Assembly: GCF_020035535.1 (NCBI RefSeq)
Contig: NZ_CP083349.1
Location: 2,232,001-2,296,000, forward strand
Direction: 5' to 3'
Origin: Ensifer adhaerens
GTDB taxonomy: Bacteria > Pseudomonadota > Alphaproteobacteria > Rhizobiales > Rhizobiaceae
DNA length: 64,000 bases
The first letter of the stretch is position 1. Every line of letters begins with the position of its first letter. Shown piece after piece: positions 8,908 through 16,556 of this stretch. A program made the translations under genes and the position numbers. The notes beneath the pieces were generated by a model, which saw only the letters and a list, made by a program, of their open reading frames with translations, searched no databases and was not told the origin of the DNA.

Positions 8908-9123
8908 CTACCAGTTACCGGGGTCCGCCGTGTGATCGGCGCTGGCGAATTCGTCCGCCTTCTCCCGGTCGAGCGTCAGGCTGGTGATATCCTTCGTTTC
9001 GTCAATGACGGTGTAGGAAAGCGGCGCCGGCTCGCGGGTCAGGTACTGGTACATCAGGAGCGCCGCCTCCTCGGCGCTATCGGCCTCGAACTCCCTGACG
9101 ACGCTGACGGAGAACTTGTGCAT
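8908..9123 (-). CDS. small conserved-type hypothetical protein (71 aa)
   Basis: An acidic, soluble 71-residue protein from ATG 9121-9123, beginning MHKFSVSVVREF and containing SAEEAALLMYQYL and TLDREKADEF. Composition and codon use fit a real gene, and the start is preceded by a purine-rich AGGGCAGGTCTCGCC region. It has no recognised domain. The beta-alpha pattern (VSVVREFEADSAEEAALLMY) looks like a small ferredoxin-like fold unit, which is a guess. It lies 84 nt upstream of the sulfur-metabolism fusion gene but reads separately. Confidence 0.7.
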   Translation of the reverse strand: MHKFSVSVVREFEADSAEEAALLMYQYLTREPAPLSYTVIDETKDITSLTLDREKADEFASADHTADPGNW

Positions 9124-9207
9124 GGCGAGACCTGCCCTTGCTCGTTTCGACCCACTTCGACCTGGTTAGGACATGGCGCGCCGGCGCGGAAGGTCAATGC
9201 GTCACCA

Positions 9208-10257
9208 TCAATGGGTCACGGGCCCATCCGCCTTCTTCCAGGCGGCGATGCCGCCCTCGATATGGCAGGCGGTCGTGAGGCCGGCGGCCTGGGCCGCTTC
9301 CACCGCCATGGCGGAGCGCTCGCCGAAGGCGCAGTAAAAGACGATGCGCTTGCCCGTCGCCTCCGCCAACTCGTGCAGCACACCGCCGGCGGCGATGTTT
9401 TCTGCGAGATCCGGATAGGGCGCGTGCAGCGAGCCCGGAATGACGCCGTGCTTTTCCCGCTCGGCCTTTTCCCGGAGATCGACGAGCGCGATCTTCGCCC
9501 GGCCGCAAAGCACCAGCGCCTCCTTGGCCGAAAGCGCCCAGCCGCGGCGCGCAATCTCGTCCTGGTGCAGGCCGATATGGACGTTGGCCGGCACCGCGAC
9601 ATCCATCATCTTCGGGTTCGGCAGATTGAGGTTGTTCATCAGGTCGACATATTCGTCGACGGACTTCACCCGTAGGCGTGGGTTGAAGTGCTTCTCCTCG
9701 CCGATGGTCGAGACCGTGTCGCCCTTGTAGTCGTGTGCCGGATAGACGAGCGTCTCGTCCGGCAGCTTCAGGAGCTTGTTGAAGATCGAGTCATATTGCT
9801 GGCGCGGATCGCCGTTCTGGAAATCGGTGCGGCCCGTGCCGCGGATCAGCAGCGTGTCGCCGGTAAAGACCCGCCGGCCCATGTCGCCGCCCATCAGGAA
9901 GGAATAGGAATCGTCGGTGTGGCCGGGCGTGTAGAGCACGTCGAGACTCAGGCCCTCGATCGACACCCGGTCGCCCTCCGCCACCCGCATGGAAACGACG
10001 TCGGCCGCCGTCTGCTCGCCCATCACGGTGATGCAATGGGTCTGGTCGCGCAGCGCCCCGAGCCCCGTAATGTGGTCGGCATGCAGATGCGTATCGACGG
10101 CCTTGACCAACCGAAGGTCGAGTTCTCGAACAAGCTGAAGGTAGCGCTCGACCTTTTCCAGCACCGGATCGATGATCAACGCCTCGCCGCCCTGGCGGCT
10201 GGCGATCAGGTAGGTGTAGGTGCCCGACACGCTGTCGAACAATTGGCGGAAGATCAT
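9208..10257 (-). CDS. persulfide dioxygenase-rhodanese fusion (ETHE1-like MBL fold)
   Basis: 349 residues. Residues 1-235 form a metallo-beta-lactamase fold with HLHADH (His57, His59, Asp61, His62), His113 in PGHTDDS, Asp134 in FTGDTLLIRG and His175. The LIRGTGRTDFQNGD segment is characteristic of ETHE1-type persulfide dioxygenases, which oxidise glutathione persulfide to sulfite with one Fe(II). Residues about 245-345 form a rhodanese domain with active-site Cys309 in FYCAFGERS. Such fusions are known in bacteria, where the rhodanese moves sulfane sulfur between thiosulfate and glutathione. It is followed (upstream on the strand) by a peroxiredoxin gene 180 nt away, suggesting a sulfide and peroxide detoxification neighbourhood. 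Confidence 0.92.
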   Translation of the reverse strand: MIFRQLFDSVSGTYTYLIASRQGGEALIIDPVLEKVERYLQLVRELDLRLVKAVDTHLHADHITGLGALRDQTHCITVMGEQTAADVVSMRVAEGDRVSIEGLSLDVLYTPGHTDDSYSFLMGGDMGRRVFTGDTLLIRGTGRTDFQNGDPRQQYDSIFNKLLKLPDETLVYPAHDYKGDTVSTIGEEKHFNPRLRVKSVDEYVDLMNNLNLPNPKMMDVAVPANVHIGLHQDEIARRGWALSAKEALVLCGRAKIALVDLREKAEREKHGVIPGSLHAPYPDLAENIAAGGVLHELAEATGKRIVFYCAFGERSAMAVEAAQAAGLTTACHIEGGIAAWKKADGPVTH

Positions 10258-10343
10258 CGGCGGCTCCCTTTGCGGAGGATAACGCAGCTTCCTTTCGGCC
10301 TCGCGGCAAGCGACGGTGGACGCCCATCGTCTTAACGGTGAGG

Positions 10344-10414
10344 CTCCTCATCCTCGCGGTGAGGAGACGCCCCTCACCGCGGGGATGGGGGAGCATCCCT
10401 CAACGAGAGGATGC
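10344..10414. repeat. nested palindromic intergenic repeat
   Basis: Three inverted repeats are packed between two minus-strand genes: CTCCTCA (10344-10350) with TGAGGAG (10360-10366), CGCGGTGAGG (10355-10364) with CCTCACCGCG (10372-10381), and GCATCC (10393-10398) with GGATGC (10409-10414). The first two overlap and so are mutually exclusive. It may be a REP-like element or an attenuator between the peroxiredoxin and the persulfide dioxygenase genes. Confidence 0.55.
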
Positions 10415-10440
10415 CCTCACCTCATGCCAGTTGCCCCGCC

Positions 10441-11103
10441 TCAGCCCTTCGGCTGCGGCACGATGCGGATATAGGGCTTTGGTGCCTTCCAGCCGTCCGG
10501 ATAGACCTTGCGAGCATCGTCGTCGCTGACCGAGCCGGCAATGATCACGTCGTCGCCCTGCTTCCAGTTCACCGGCGTCGCCACCTTGTGCTTGGCCGTC
10601 AGCTGCAGGGAGTCGATGACGCGCAGCACTTCGTCGAAGTTGCGGCCGGTCGTCATCGGATAGATGAGGATCAGCTTGATCTTCTTGTCCGGGCCGACAA
10701 CGAAGACGTTGCGCACCGTCTGGTTGTCGGCGGGCGTGCGCTGTGTCGGGTCGCCGGAAACCGGGGCCGGCAGCATGCCGTAGAGCTTCGACACGGTGTA
10801 GTCGACGTCGGCGATCATCGGGAAGTTCGGCGCATGGCCTTGGGTTTCCTCGATATCGGCGGCCCAGCCGGCGTGACGGTCGAGCGGATCGACCGAAAGA
10901 CCGATGATCTTGACGCCGCGCCGGTCGAATTCCGGCTTGATGCGCGCCATGTAGCCGAGCTCGGTGGTGCAGACCGGCGTAAAGTCCTTCGGATGCGAGA
11001 AAAGCACGGCCCAGGAGTCGCCGATCCAGTCGTGAAACCGGATCGTGCCGTCGGTCGTTCCGACCTCGAAGTCCGGTGCGAGGTCATTGATTGCAAGCGT
11101 CAC
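10441..11103 (-). CDS. 1-Cys peroxiredoxin (Prx6 type)
   Basis: 220 residues. The start is GTG at 11101-11103, preceded by TTGGAGGG; the frame extends to 11247 without a better start. The peroxidatic Cys45 sits in FTPVCTTELG, and DWIGDSWAVLFSHPKDF precedes it. The long C-terminal domain (to WKAPKPYIRIVPQ) and the absence of a typical resolving Cys-Pro motif mark the Prx6/1-Cys class. It reduces H2O2 and organic peroxides in the cytosol using a thiol donor. Located upstream of the persulfide dioxygenase fusion on the same strand. Confidence 0.93.
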   Translation of the reverse strand: MTLAINDLAPDFEVGTTDGTIRFHDWIGDSWAVLFSHPKDFTPVCTTELGYMARIKPEFDRRGVKIIGLSVDPLDRHAGWAADIEETQGHAPNFPMIADVDYTVSKLYGMLPAPVSGDPTQRTPADNQTVRNVFVVGPDKKIKLILIYPMTTGRNFDEVLRVIDSLQLTAKHKVATPVNWKQGDDVIIAGSVSDDDARKVYPDGWKAPKPYIRIVPQPKG

Positions 11104-11436
11104 GATACCCTCCAATTGTGTGCGAGCGCCGCGCCCGTCCGGGCGCGATGGGAGCGCTCTATTTTCTTGACAGCGCCGCATCCGGCAGGGCGCCGACAGG
11201 CCGCTGTAACTCTCTGCTTTCTTCCATTGTTCACGCTCCGACGGCAAACGGCCGGAGCAAAAATTCCTTTAGAAAATCAAGATATTACAGTAGCCCTGGA
11301 CCGTGCCGGGGAGCCCGGCGCCAAAGCGCGATGCACAGTGTGCCACTTTTGCCGTTGAAGGCAACCGGAAAGACGCGCCATTGCAACGCTCGGGTTGCGC
11401 TCCGGCCGCATATACATGGCGTTCGGCCCGGAAGCT
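11104..11436. other. intergenic, no gene seen
   Basis: About 330 nt between the peroxiredoxin start and the 3' end of the dehydratase relic. It should hold the peroxiredoxin promoter. No OxyR-type site, hairpin or protein-like frame was recognised. Confidence 0.4.
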
Positions 11437-12240
11437 CTAGCCCTCGCGCAGCAGCGCGCCGAACGTCGCGAGATCGACATTGCCGCCGCTGATCAGAATG
11501 CCCACTCTTTGCCCGGCACAAGGCAACACGCCCTGCAGCACGGCGGCCGCCGCCAGGCACCCGGTCGGCTCGACGATGATCTTCATGCGCTCGGCAAAGA
11601 AGCGCATGGTCTCGACCAGCTGGGCGTCGCTCACGGTGACGATCTCTCGGACCTCGCGCCGGAGGATCGGAAAATTGTGCTCGCCGATGTGGTTGGTCAA
11701 TGCGCCGTCGGCGATCGATTTCGGCACCGGGATATGGACGATTTCACCCTTCCTGAGCGATTGCTGGCCGTCATTGCCCGCCTCCGGCTCGACGCCGATG
11801 ACGACCGCACCCGGCGAACGCGCCTGAGCGCTGAGCGCGGACCCGGCGAGCAGCCCGCCGCCGCCGAGCGGCGTGACGATCAGGTCGAGTTCGCCCACCT
11901 CCTCGATCAGTTCCAGAACCGCGGTACCCTGCCCCGCTATGACCTCGGGATGGTCGAACGGCGGAATGAGGACGGCATCGCGCTCGGCCGCAAGCTTGGC
12001 GCTGATGGCCGACCGGTCTTCGGTGTAGCGATCGTAGAACACCACATCGGCGCCATAGCCGCGGGTCGCAGCCACCTTCATTTCGGGCGCATCCTTCGGC
12101 ATCACGATCGTCGCGGCGACACCCTGCAGCCGCGCGGCATAGGCAATCGCCTGCGCATGGTTGCCGGACGAGAAGGCAACGACGCCCCGCTTCTGGCCGC
12201 CGTGCTGCAAGGCTGCGATCGCGTTGTAGGCGCCGCGGAG
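11437..12240 (-). pseudogene. 5'-truncated threonine/serine dehydratase (PLP fold type II)
   Basis: The sequence from RGAYNAI onward matches the threonine dehydratase/serine racemase family: FSSGNHAQAIAYAA, the PLP phosphate loop GGGGLLAG, IVEPTGCLAAAA and the final ISGGNVDL. The family normally starts about 55 residues earlier and contains a Schiff-base lysine in FKFRGAYN. Here the residues before RGAYN are CPL, with no lysine at that place, and similarity stops at about 12240. No frame upstream supplies the missing part. The open frame continues to an ATG at 12304-12306, but this part is unrelated. A protein made from it could not bind PLP covalently, so I call it a relic. The break abuts another small plus-strand ORF. 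Confidence 0.8.
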
Positions 12241-12273
12241 TGGGCAACCCTTCGGTGTGGCGGTGTGGCCTTC

Positions 12274-12423
12274 ATGAGATCCCTTCGCATCCATCCCCAG
12301 CTTCACGACGTGTTCGGCAAGGAGCAGCCGCCGGCCTATCTGCTGGCGATCCTCCTGTTCGGCCTTGGCGTCGCCGCAGCCTTTGCCCTCTGGTCCTGCC
12401 CGCTTCTTGTCGCCTTGCTATGA
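12274..12423 (+). CDS. predicted 49-aa single-span membrane protein
   Basis: From ATG 12274 the frame encodes a polar N-terminus (MRSLRIHPQLHDVFGKEQ), then a hydrophobic helix (YLLAILLFGLGVAAAFALW) and a second short hydrophobic end. It starts just beyond the breakpoint of the dehydratase relic on the opposite strand. No strong ribosome site is seen, so support is from composition alone. It may have come in with the sequence that replaced the 5' end of the dehydratase gene. Confidence 0.4.
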   Translation: MRSLRIHPQLHDVFGKEQPPAYLLAILLFGLGVAAAFALWSCPLLVALL

Positions 12424-12538
12424 GTGGGCGCCGCCAGGGCGCAAGCAGCTAACCGTAACGCGCGGCCATGGACGCCGCGCCGGACACATCGCTGCGTTCC
12501 CGCGCAGGCGGGGACCACTCCATGACCGCTTCGCGCCG

Positions 12539-13222
12539 CTAGCCGGCGACCTTACCGGCGGCGAGCATGATCTCGCGCGTCGTCGGGAAGATGCCGATCT
12601 CCTCCGGCCCGAAGCGCGCCTCGGTCTCGCTCCACTGCACTATGCCGGCTGCATCGATCAGAAAGTGGCCGACAAGCTGCGTGCCGTGCTCGGCGTAGAT
12701 GCGGCTGTCGGTCTCGTCGGGCTCGAATCCGTCCTTGGCATTGAGCAGATCATTGGCCTGCATCGGCTGCACCGCTTGCGGCAATTCGCCCGTGGGGTTG
12801 ATGCGCGCCGCTTCGAAATCGGCCAGCCTCGCACGATAGGGCCATTGCGGCGGCTCGTCGCTTTCGGGCGAAAGGAATACGCCGTGCGGCACGCCGAAAT
12901 CCCGATGCGTCCGACATTCCGGATCCGAGAGGAGCGTGACCGGTGTCGGCTGATAGCGGAAGTAGAGGCGCGCGCGTTCCACCGGCGTGTTGACGACTGC
13001 CAACGTCTCCACGCCGACGGCGCGAAGAGCTGGCTCGACAGCGGAAAACTGCCGGAGCTGACGGCGGCAGAAGGGGCAATGCAATCCGCGGAACAGGCCG
13101 ATCAGAAACGGACGTCCGCTCAGGCTTGCAAGCGAGATCGGCACATCGCGATTGGCGCTCGCAAGCATGAAGTCGGGAGCCGGCTCTCCCGGCTGCAACG
13201 GCCGTGCCCTCGGTTCTGCCAT
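12539..13222 (-). CDS. peroxiredoxin-like AhpC/TSA redoxin
   Basis: 227 residues with a thioredoxin fold. The segment PGEPAPDFMLAS starts the redoxin domain, and the active site is GLHCPFCRRQL, a CxxC in the place of the peroxidatic cysteine. This places it with bacterial AhpC/TSA-like proteins that may act as peroxidase or thiol-disulfide enzymes. The C-terminal third (YAEHGTQLVGHFLID and WSETEARF) fits an atypical peroxiredoxin. It has no signal peptide, so is cytosolic. It is the third redox gene in this 4 kb stretch. Confidence 0.82.
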   Translation of the reverse strand: MAEPRARPLQPGEPAPDFMLASANRDVPISLASLSGRPFLIGLFRGLHCPFCRRQLRQFSAVEPALRAVGVETLAVVNTPVERARLYFRYQPTPVTLLSDPECRTHRDFGVPHGVFLSPESDEPPQWPYRARLADFEAARINPTGELPQAVQPMQANDLLNAKDGFEPDETDSRIYAEHGTQLVGHFLIDAAGIVQWSETEARFGPEEIGIFPTTREIMLAAGKVAG

Positions 13223-13491
13223 CGGCCTCGCCTCCTGATTACGCCGCTCTTCGGCAAACCCTCGAAAATCGATCCCGGCTCGGACACGCCGGCCGCGCGA
13301 CCGTCACCGCCGCCCCTTTGCGCGTGGCTACCTCGCGCCTGTGGCGGCGCCGACAGGACTATAGCGGAGATGGCAGCGCCACACTACAGCACCGCAAGAC
13401 GCGCAGCAGTCGCTGAAGCACTTTGAACTGATGCAGGTTTTTCCTTGGGCCGGATAGGATTCAAGAAGACAAGCACTCGCGGATGGCCGTC

Positions 13492-14979
13492 CTAGCCGCG
13501 CAACACCCTGGCAAGTGCCGCAACACCCTTCCCGATCTTGGAGACGTCGAGGCTGGCATAACCCATGAGGACCCCTGCCCGGTCCGGTCGGTGGCCGGCT
13601 TCGCAATCCGCATAGAGCGGTGAGACCTGATAGAGACCGATACCCGCCGCCCGCGCCCGCGCGATCAGCGCACCTTCCTCTGCCTTTTCCAGCCGATCGA
13701 ACCAGACGACGACGTGCAACCCGGCATCGGCGCCCGTTATCGTCACCTGGTCGCCAAGCTCAGCCTTGAGCGCTGCAAGCAACGCCGTACGGCGGCGGCC
13801 GTTGCTGCGTCGGTTCCGCCGGATATGGCGCTCATAGGCGCCACTGGCGATCATCTCTGCCAGCGCCTCCTGATCGAGACTTGGCGAATGGCGGTCGACC
13901 AGCTGCTTGGCGGCCGCAAAGGCCGGGTAGAGCGGCGGCGGCACGACGAGATAGCCGAGCCGGAGCATCGGCGACAGGCTCTTGGAGATCGTGCCGAGGT
14001 AAAGCACATTCTCCGCATGGGCCATGGTCTGCAGCGGCGGGATCGGCCGGATGTCGTAGCGATATTCGCCGTCGTAATCGTCCTCGATCACATAGGCGCC
14101 CGTTCGCCCCGACCAGGAGAGAAGCTCCTGGCGGCGCCGGGCCGAGAGCACACTGCCGAGCGGAAACTGATGCGAGGGCGTGACATAGGCGAGCCTGACG
14201 GCGTCGAGCCCTGCAAGCGCCTCGGTCCGCAGCCCCTCCTCGTCGACGGCAATCGGAACCACCTCGGCGCCGGCCGCCGCAAAAACCCGGCGTGCCATGA
14301 CATAGCCGGGGTCCTCCACCGCGACCCGGTCGCCGGGATCGACAAGCACGCGGGCGGCAAGATCCAGCCCCTGCTGCGAGCCGTTGACGATGACGATTTG
14401 CTGGGGCTCGCACCGGAGCCCCCGTGCCCGCCAGAGATAGGCCTGGAGTGCCGTGCGCAGGTGCGCGGACCCGCCAGGGTCATCATAGGCAAGGCGCGGC
14501 TGCCGGCGGCGCAGAGCCGCATTGACCGACCGCCGCCAGGCCTGTGCCGGGAAATCGGGCGCCGACAGATCGCCATAGCGAAAATCGGCGATCAGCGCAT
14601 CGGATTGGGGCGGCGCCCAGACCGGCCCTTCCGCAAGGGTGGCTCCAAAACGCGAAAGGCGAACGGGTGTCGCCGGCAATGACACCGCCCCTGAAGGTGT
14701 CCCTTCAGCAAGCGGCTTGACGGTCTGCTGATCATGCAACAGAGCCACCCTGGAAGGCGCGCCCTGTCGGCTCTCCAGAAACCCCTCCGATAGAAGCTGT
14801 TCGTAGGCCGCCGTCACGGTGGTGCGCGACACGCCGAGCTCGGCCGCCAGCGCCCGCGTCGACGGCAACCGGTCCTTAGGACCGTAGGTGCCCGCAAGGA
14901 TCTGCGCCTTCAGCGCCCCATAAATCCGCCGGGTGGTCCCGCCCCTGGGCTTATCCTTTTCCGTTACCAACTGGCCCAC
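13492..14979 (-). CDS. MocR/PdxR-family regulator (GntR HTH + aminotransferase domain)
   Basis: 495 residues from GTG 14977-14979. Residues 15-80 form a GntR winged helix (DRLPSTRALAAELGVSRTTVTAAYEQL). Residues about 125-490 form a class I aminotransferase fold with PLP lysine K333 in ISKSLSP and Asp/Tyr in EDDYDGEYRY. MocR proteins use PLP or PLP-amino acid adducts as ligand and often control vitamin B6 or amino-acid genes. It is divergent from the PaiB-like gene, and the shared 75-nt region carries repeated AACTGG half-sites, so that gene and the regulator itself are likely targets. Confidence 0.93.
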   Translation of the reverse strand: MGQLVTEKDKPRGGTTRRIYGALKAQILAGTYGPKDRLPSTRALAAELGVSRTTVTAAYEQLLSEGFLESRQGAPSRVALLHDQQTVKPLAEGTPSGAVSLPATPVRLSRFGATLAEGPVWAPPQSDALIADFRYGDLSAPDFPAQAWRRSVNAALRRRQPRLAYDDPGGSAHLRTALQAYLWRARGLRCEPQQIVIVNGSQQGLDLAARVLVDPGDRVAVEDPGYVMARRVFAAAGAEVVPIAVDEEGLRTEALAGLDAVRLAYVTPSHQFPLGSVLSARRRQELLSWSGRTGAYVIEDDYDGEYRYDIRPIPPLQTMAHAENVLYLGTISKSLSPMLRLGYLVVPPPLYPAFAAAKQLVDRHSPSLDQEALAEMIASGAYERHIRRNRRSNGRRRTALLAALKAELGDQVTITGADAGLHVVVWFDRLEKAEEGALIARARAAGIGLYQVSPLYADCEAGHRPDRAGVLMGYASLDVSKIGKGVAALARVLRG

Positions 14980-15018
14980 TCATTTATGCAGGAACTGGAT
15001 ATTCTTGTCCGTCCAGTT
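14969..15018. promoter_or_regulatory. candidate MocR operator: AACTGG repeats
   Basis: Between the divergent genes there are AACTGG at 14969-14974, AACTGGA at 14993-14999 and its inverse TCCAGTT at 15012-15018. The first two are direct repeats 24 nt apart; the last two form a perfect 7-bp inverted repeat. Two direct repeats plus one inverted half-site is an arrangement reported for MocR regulators. The first copy overlaps the mocR start codon region, which would suit autoregulation. Confidence 0.55.
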
Positions 15019-15054
15019 TGCATCTATGAAACGGGGAGCACAAGGAGCGAGATC

Positions 15055-15678
15055 ATGTACACACCCCCGGCCTTCAAGGAAGAGACGCTCAGCGTGCTGC
15101 ACGCGATCATCGAGGCCGCGTCTCTTTCGACCCTCGTCACCGCAACGGCCGACGGTCTGATTGCCACCCCGCTGCCGCTGCTGCTCAATCGGGGCGAGGG
15201 CCCTTACGGCACGCTCTACGGCCACCTCGCCCGCGCCAACCCACAAGCAACGACGCCGGCGATCGGTGCCGCCATGGCGACCTTCATGGGTCCGGACGCC
15301 TATGTCACGCCCTCCTGGTATGCCTCCAAGCAAGAGCACGGAAAGGTCGTCCCGACGTGGAACTACTCGGCCGTGCACGCCTATGGCGAAGTCGAATTCT
15401 TCACCGACGAGGACCGGCTTCTCGATGTCGTCACGAGATTGACCAATCGCCACGAAACGGCCCACGCCGAACCCTGGCAGGTGAGCGATGCGCCCGCCGC
15501 CTTCGTCAAGGCCCAGCTCCGCGGCATCGTCGGCCTCAGGCTGCCGATAGAGCGCCTCGACGGCAAGCGGAAGTTCAGCCAGAACCGCAGTGCCGAGGAC
15601 AGGGAAGGCGTTGCCGCCGGGCTTGCGGCCAGCGCCCGGCCGGAGGATCGGCTCGTCGCCAAGGAGATACCGGTCTGA
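15055..15678 (+). CDS. PaiB-like FMN-binding protein
   Basis: 207 residues, start ATG 15055 after AAGGAG. The sequence MYTPPAF, then LVTA-x-ADGL-x-ATPLPLLL, GTLYGHLARANPQ, and YVTPSWYASK-x-E-x-GKVVPTWNY are hallmarks of the PaiB family (FMN-binding split barrel). Family members are annotated as negative transcriptional regulators of sporulation and protease genes in Bacillus, but in proteobacteria they more likely act as flavin or heme-binding proteins. The divergent MocR gene is its likely regulator. Confidence 0.9.
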   Translation: MYTPPAFKEETLSVLHAIIEAASLSTLVTATADGLIATPLPLLLNRGEGPYGTLYGHLARANPQATTPAIGAAMATFMGPDAYVTPSWYASKQEHGKVVPTWNYSAVHAYGEVEFFTDEDRLLDVVTRLTNRHETAHAEPWQVSDAPAAFVKAQLRGIVGLRLPIERLDGKRKFSQNRSAEDREGVAAGLAASARPEDRLVAKEIPV

Positions 15679-15821
15679 CGCTCGACGGACGCCCCGCCGC
15701 GACGCCCGTCGCCTCTCGACCTGTCCGATGAGGCGCTGCCATTTTCCTTCAACTTTCCCGCGCAAAACCTTACAACGACTCCCGAAAGAGGCCGCGCACC
15801 AGCAGACGAGGTATAACCCAC

Positions 15822-16460
15822 ATGCCATCGCTCGACATTCTCCTCACCTTCTTCGTCACCACGGCGATCTTCGCCTATATCCCGGGCCCCGCGATGCTCT
15901 ATGCGGCCGCGCAGACCATGGCGCGTGGCCGCTTCGCCGGGCTCATGGCCTCGCTCGGCATCCATCTCGGCGGCTATGTGCACGTCTTTGCTGCGGCTGC
16001 CGGTCTTTCGATCCTGTTTCATGCGGTGCCGACGCTCTATCTCGCGGTGAAGCTTGCGGGTGCAGCCTATCTCGTCTGGCTGGGCTTCACGCTGATGCGC
16101 GCCAAGGCAAGCGGCGATGGCAACGGCCACATGCCTCAGGTCGAGGCAAAGTCGGCCCGTCGCGCCTTCTTCGAAAGCATCACCGTCGAGGTGCTGAACC
16201 CGAAGACGGCGATCTTCTTCGTCGCCTTCCTGCCGCAGTTCACCGATGCCTCCGCCGCCTTCCCGGTCTGGGTGCAGTTCCTGCTGCTCGGCACCGTCGT
16301 CAACCTGATGTTCTCCTCCGCCGATCTCGTCTGCGTGTTTCTCGCCGATGCGGTCGTCGTCAAGATGCGCCGCTCCACCCGGGCGCAGCGCCTGTTGCAG
16401 CGCGCCGGCGGCACGGTGCTGATCGGGCTTGGCGCCCACCTCGCCTGGCAGCGGACCTGA
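15822..16460 (+). CDS. LysE/RhtB family exporter
   Basis: 212 residues with six predicted hydrophobic segments. The hallmark is IPGPAMLYAAAQT in the first helix, followed by GLMASLGIHLGGY and a central VEVLNPKTAIFFVAFLPQF typical of RhtB-type amino-acid exporters. A likely inner-membrane exporter for an amino acid or derivative; the substrate cannot be assigned. It follows the PaiB-like gene by 143 nt on the same strand and precedes the TPP enzyme by 96 nt. It is a paralogue of the truncated gene at the window start. Confidence 0.92.
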   Translation: MPSLDILLTFFVTTAIFAYIPGPAMLYAAAQTMARGRFAGLMASLGIHLGGYVHVFAAAAGLSILFHAVPTLYLAVKLAGAAYLVWLGFTLMRAKASGDGNGHMPQVEAKSARRAFFESITVEVLNPKTAIFFVAFLPQFTDASAAFPVWVQFLLLGTVVNLMFSSADLVCVFLADAVVVKMRRSTRAQRLLQRAGGTVLIGLGAHLAWQRT

Positions 16461-16556
16461 GGCCGGCGCCGACGGGGGCCAAGCCCCCCGAAACCCACCT
16501 TGCACGCGTGCGGCGAGCCGCTATCATGCCCCCGAGGGTCATCGGGGGATACGCGC

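Noticed and set aside
12480..12538. REP-like palindrome near CCCGCGCAGGCGGGGACC
   Set aside because: Short and imperfect; only one copy was seen, so a repeat call is not supported.
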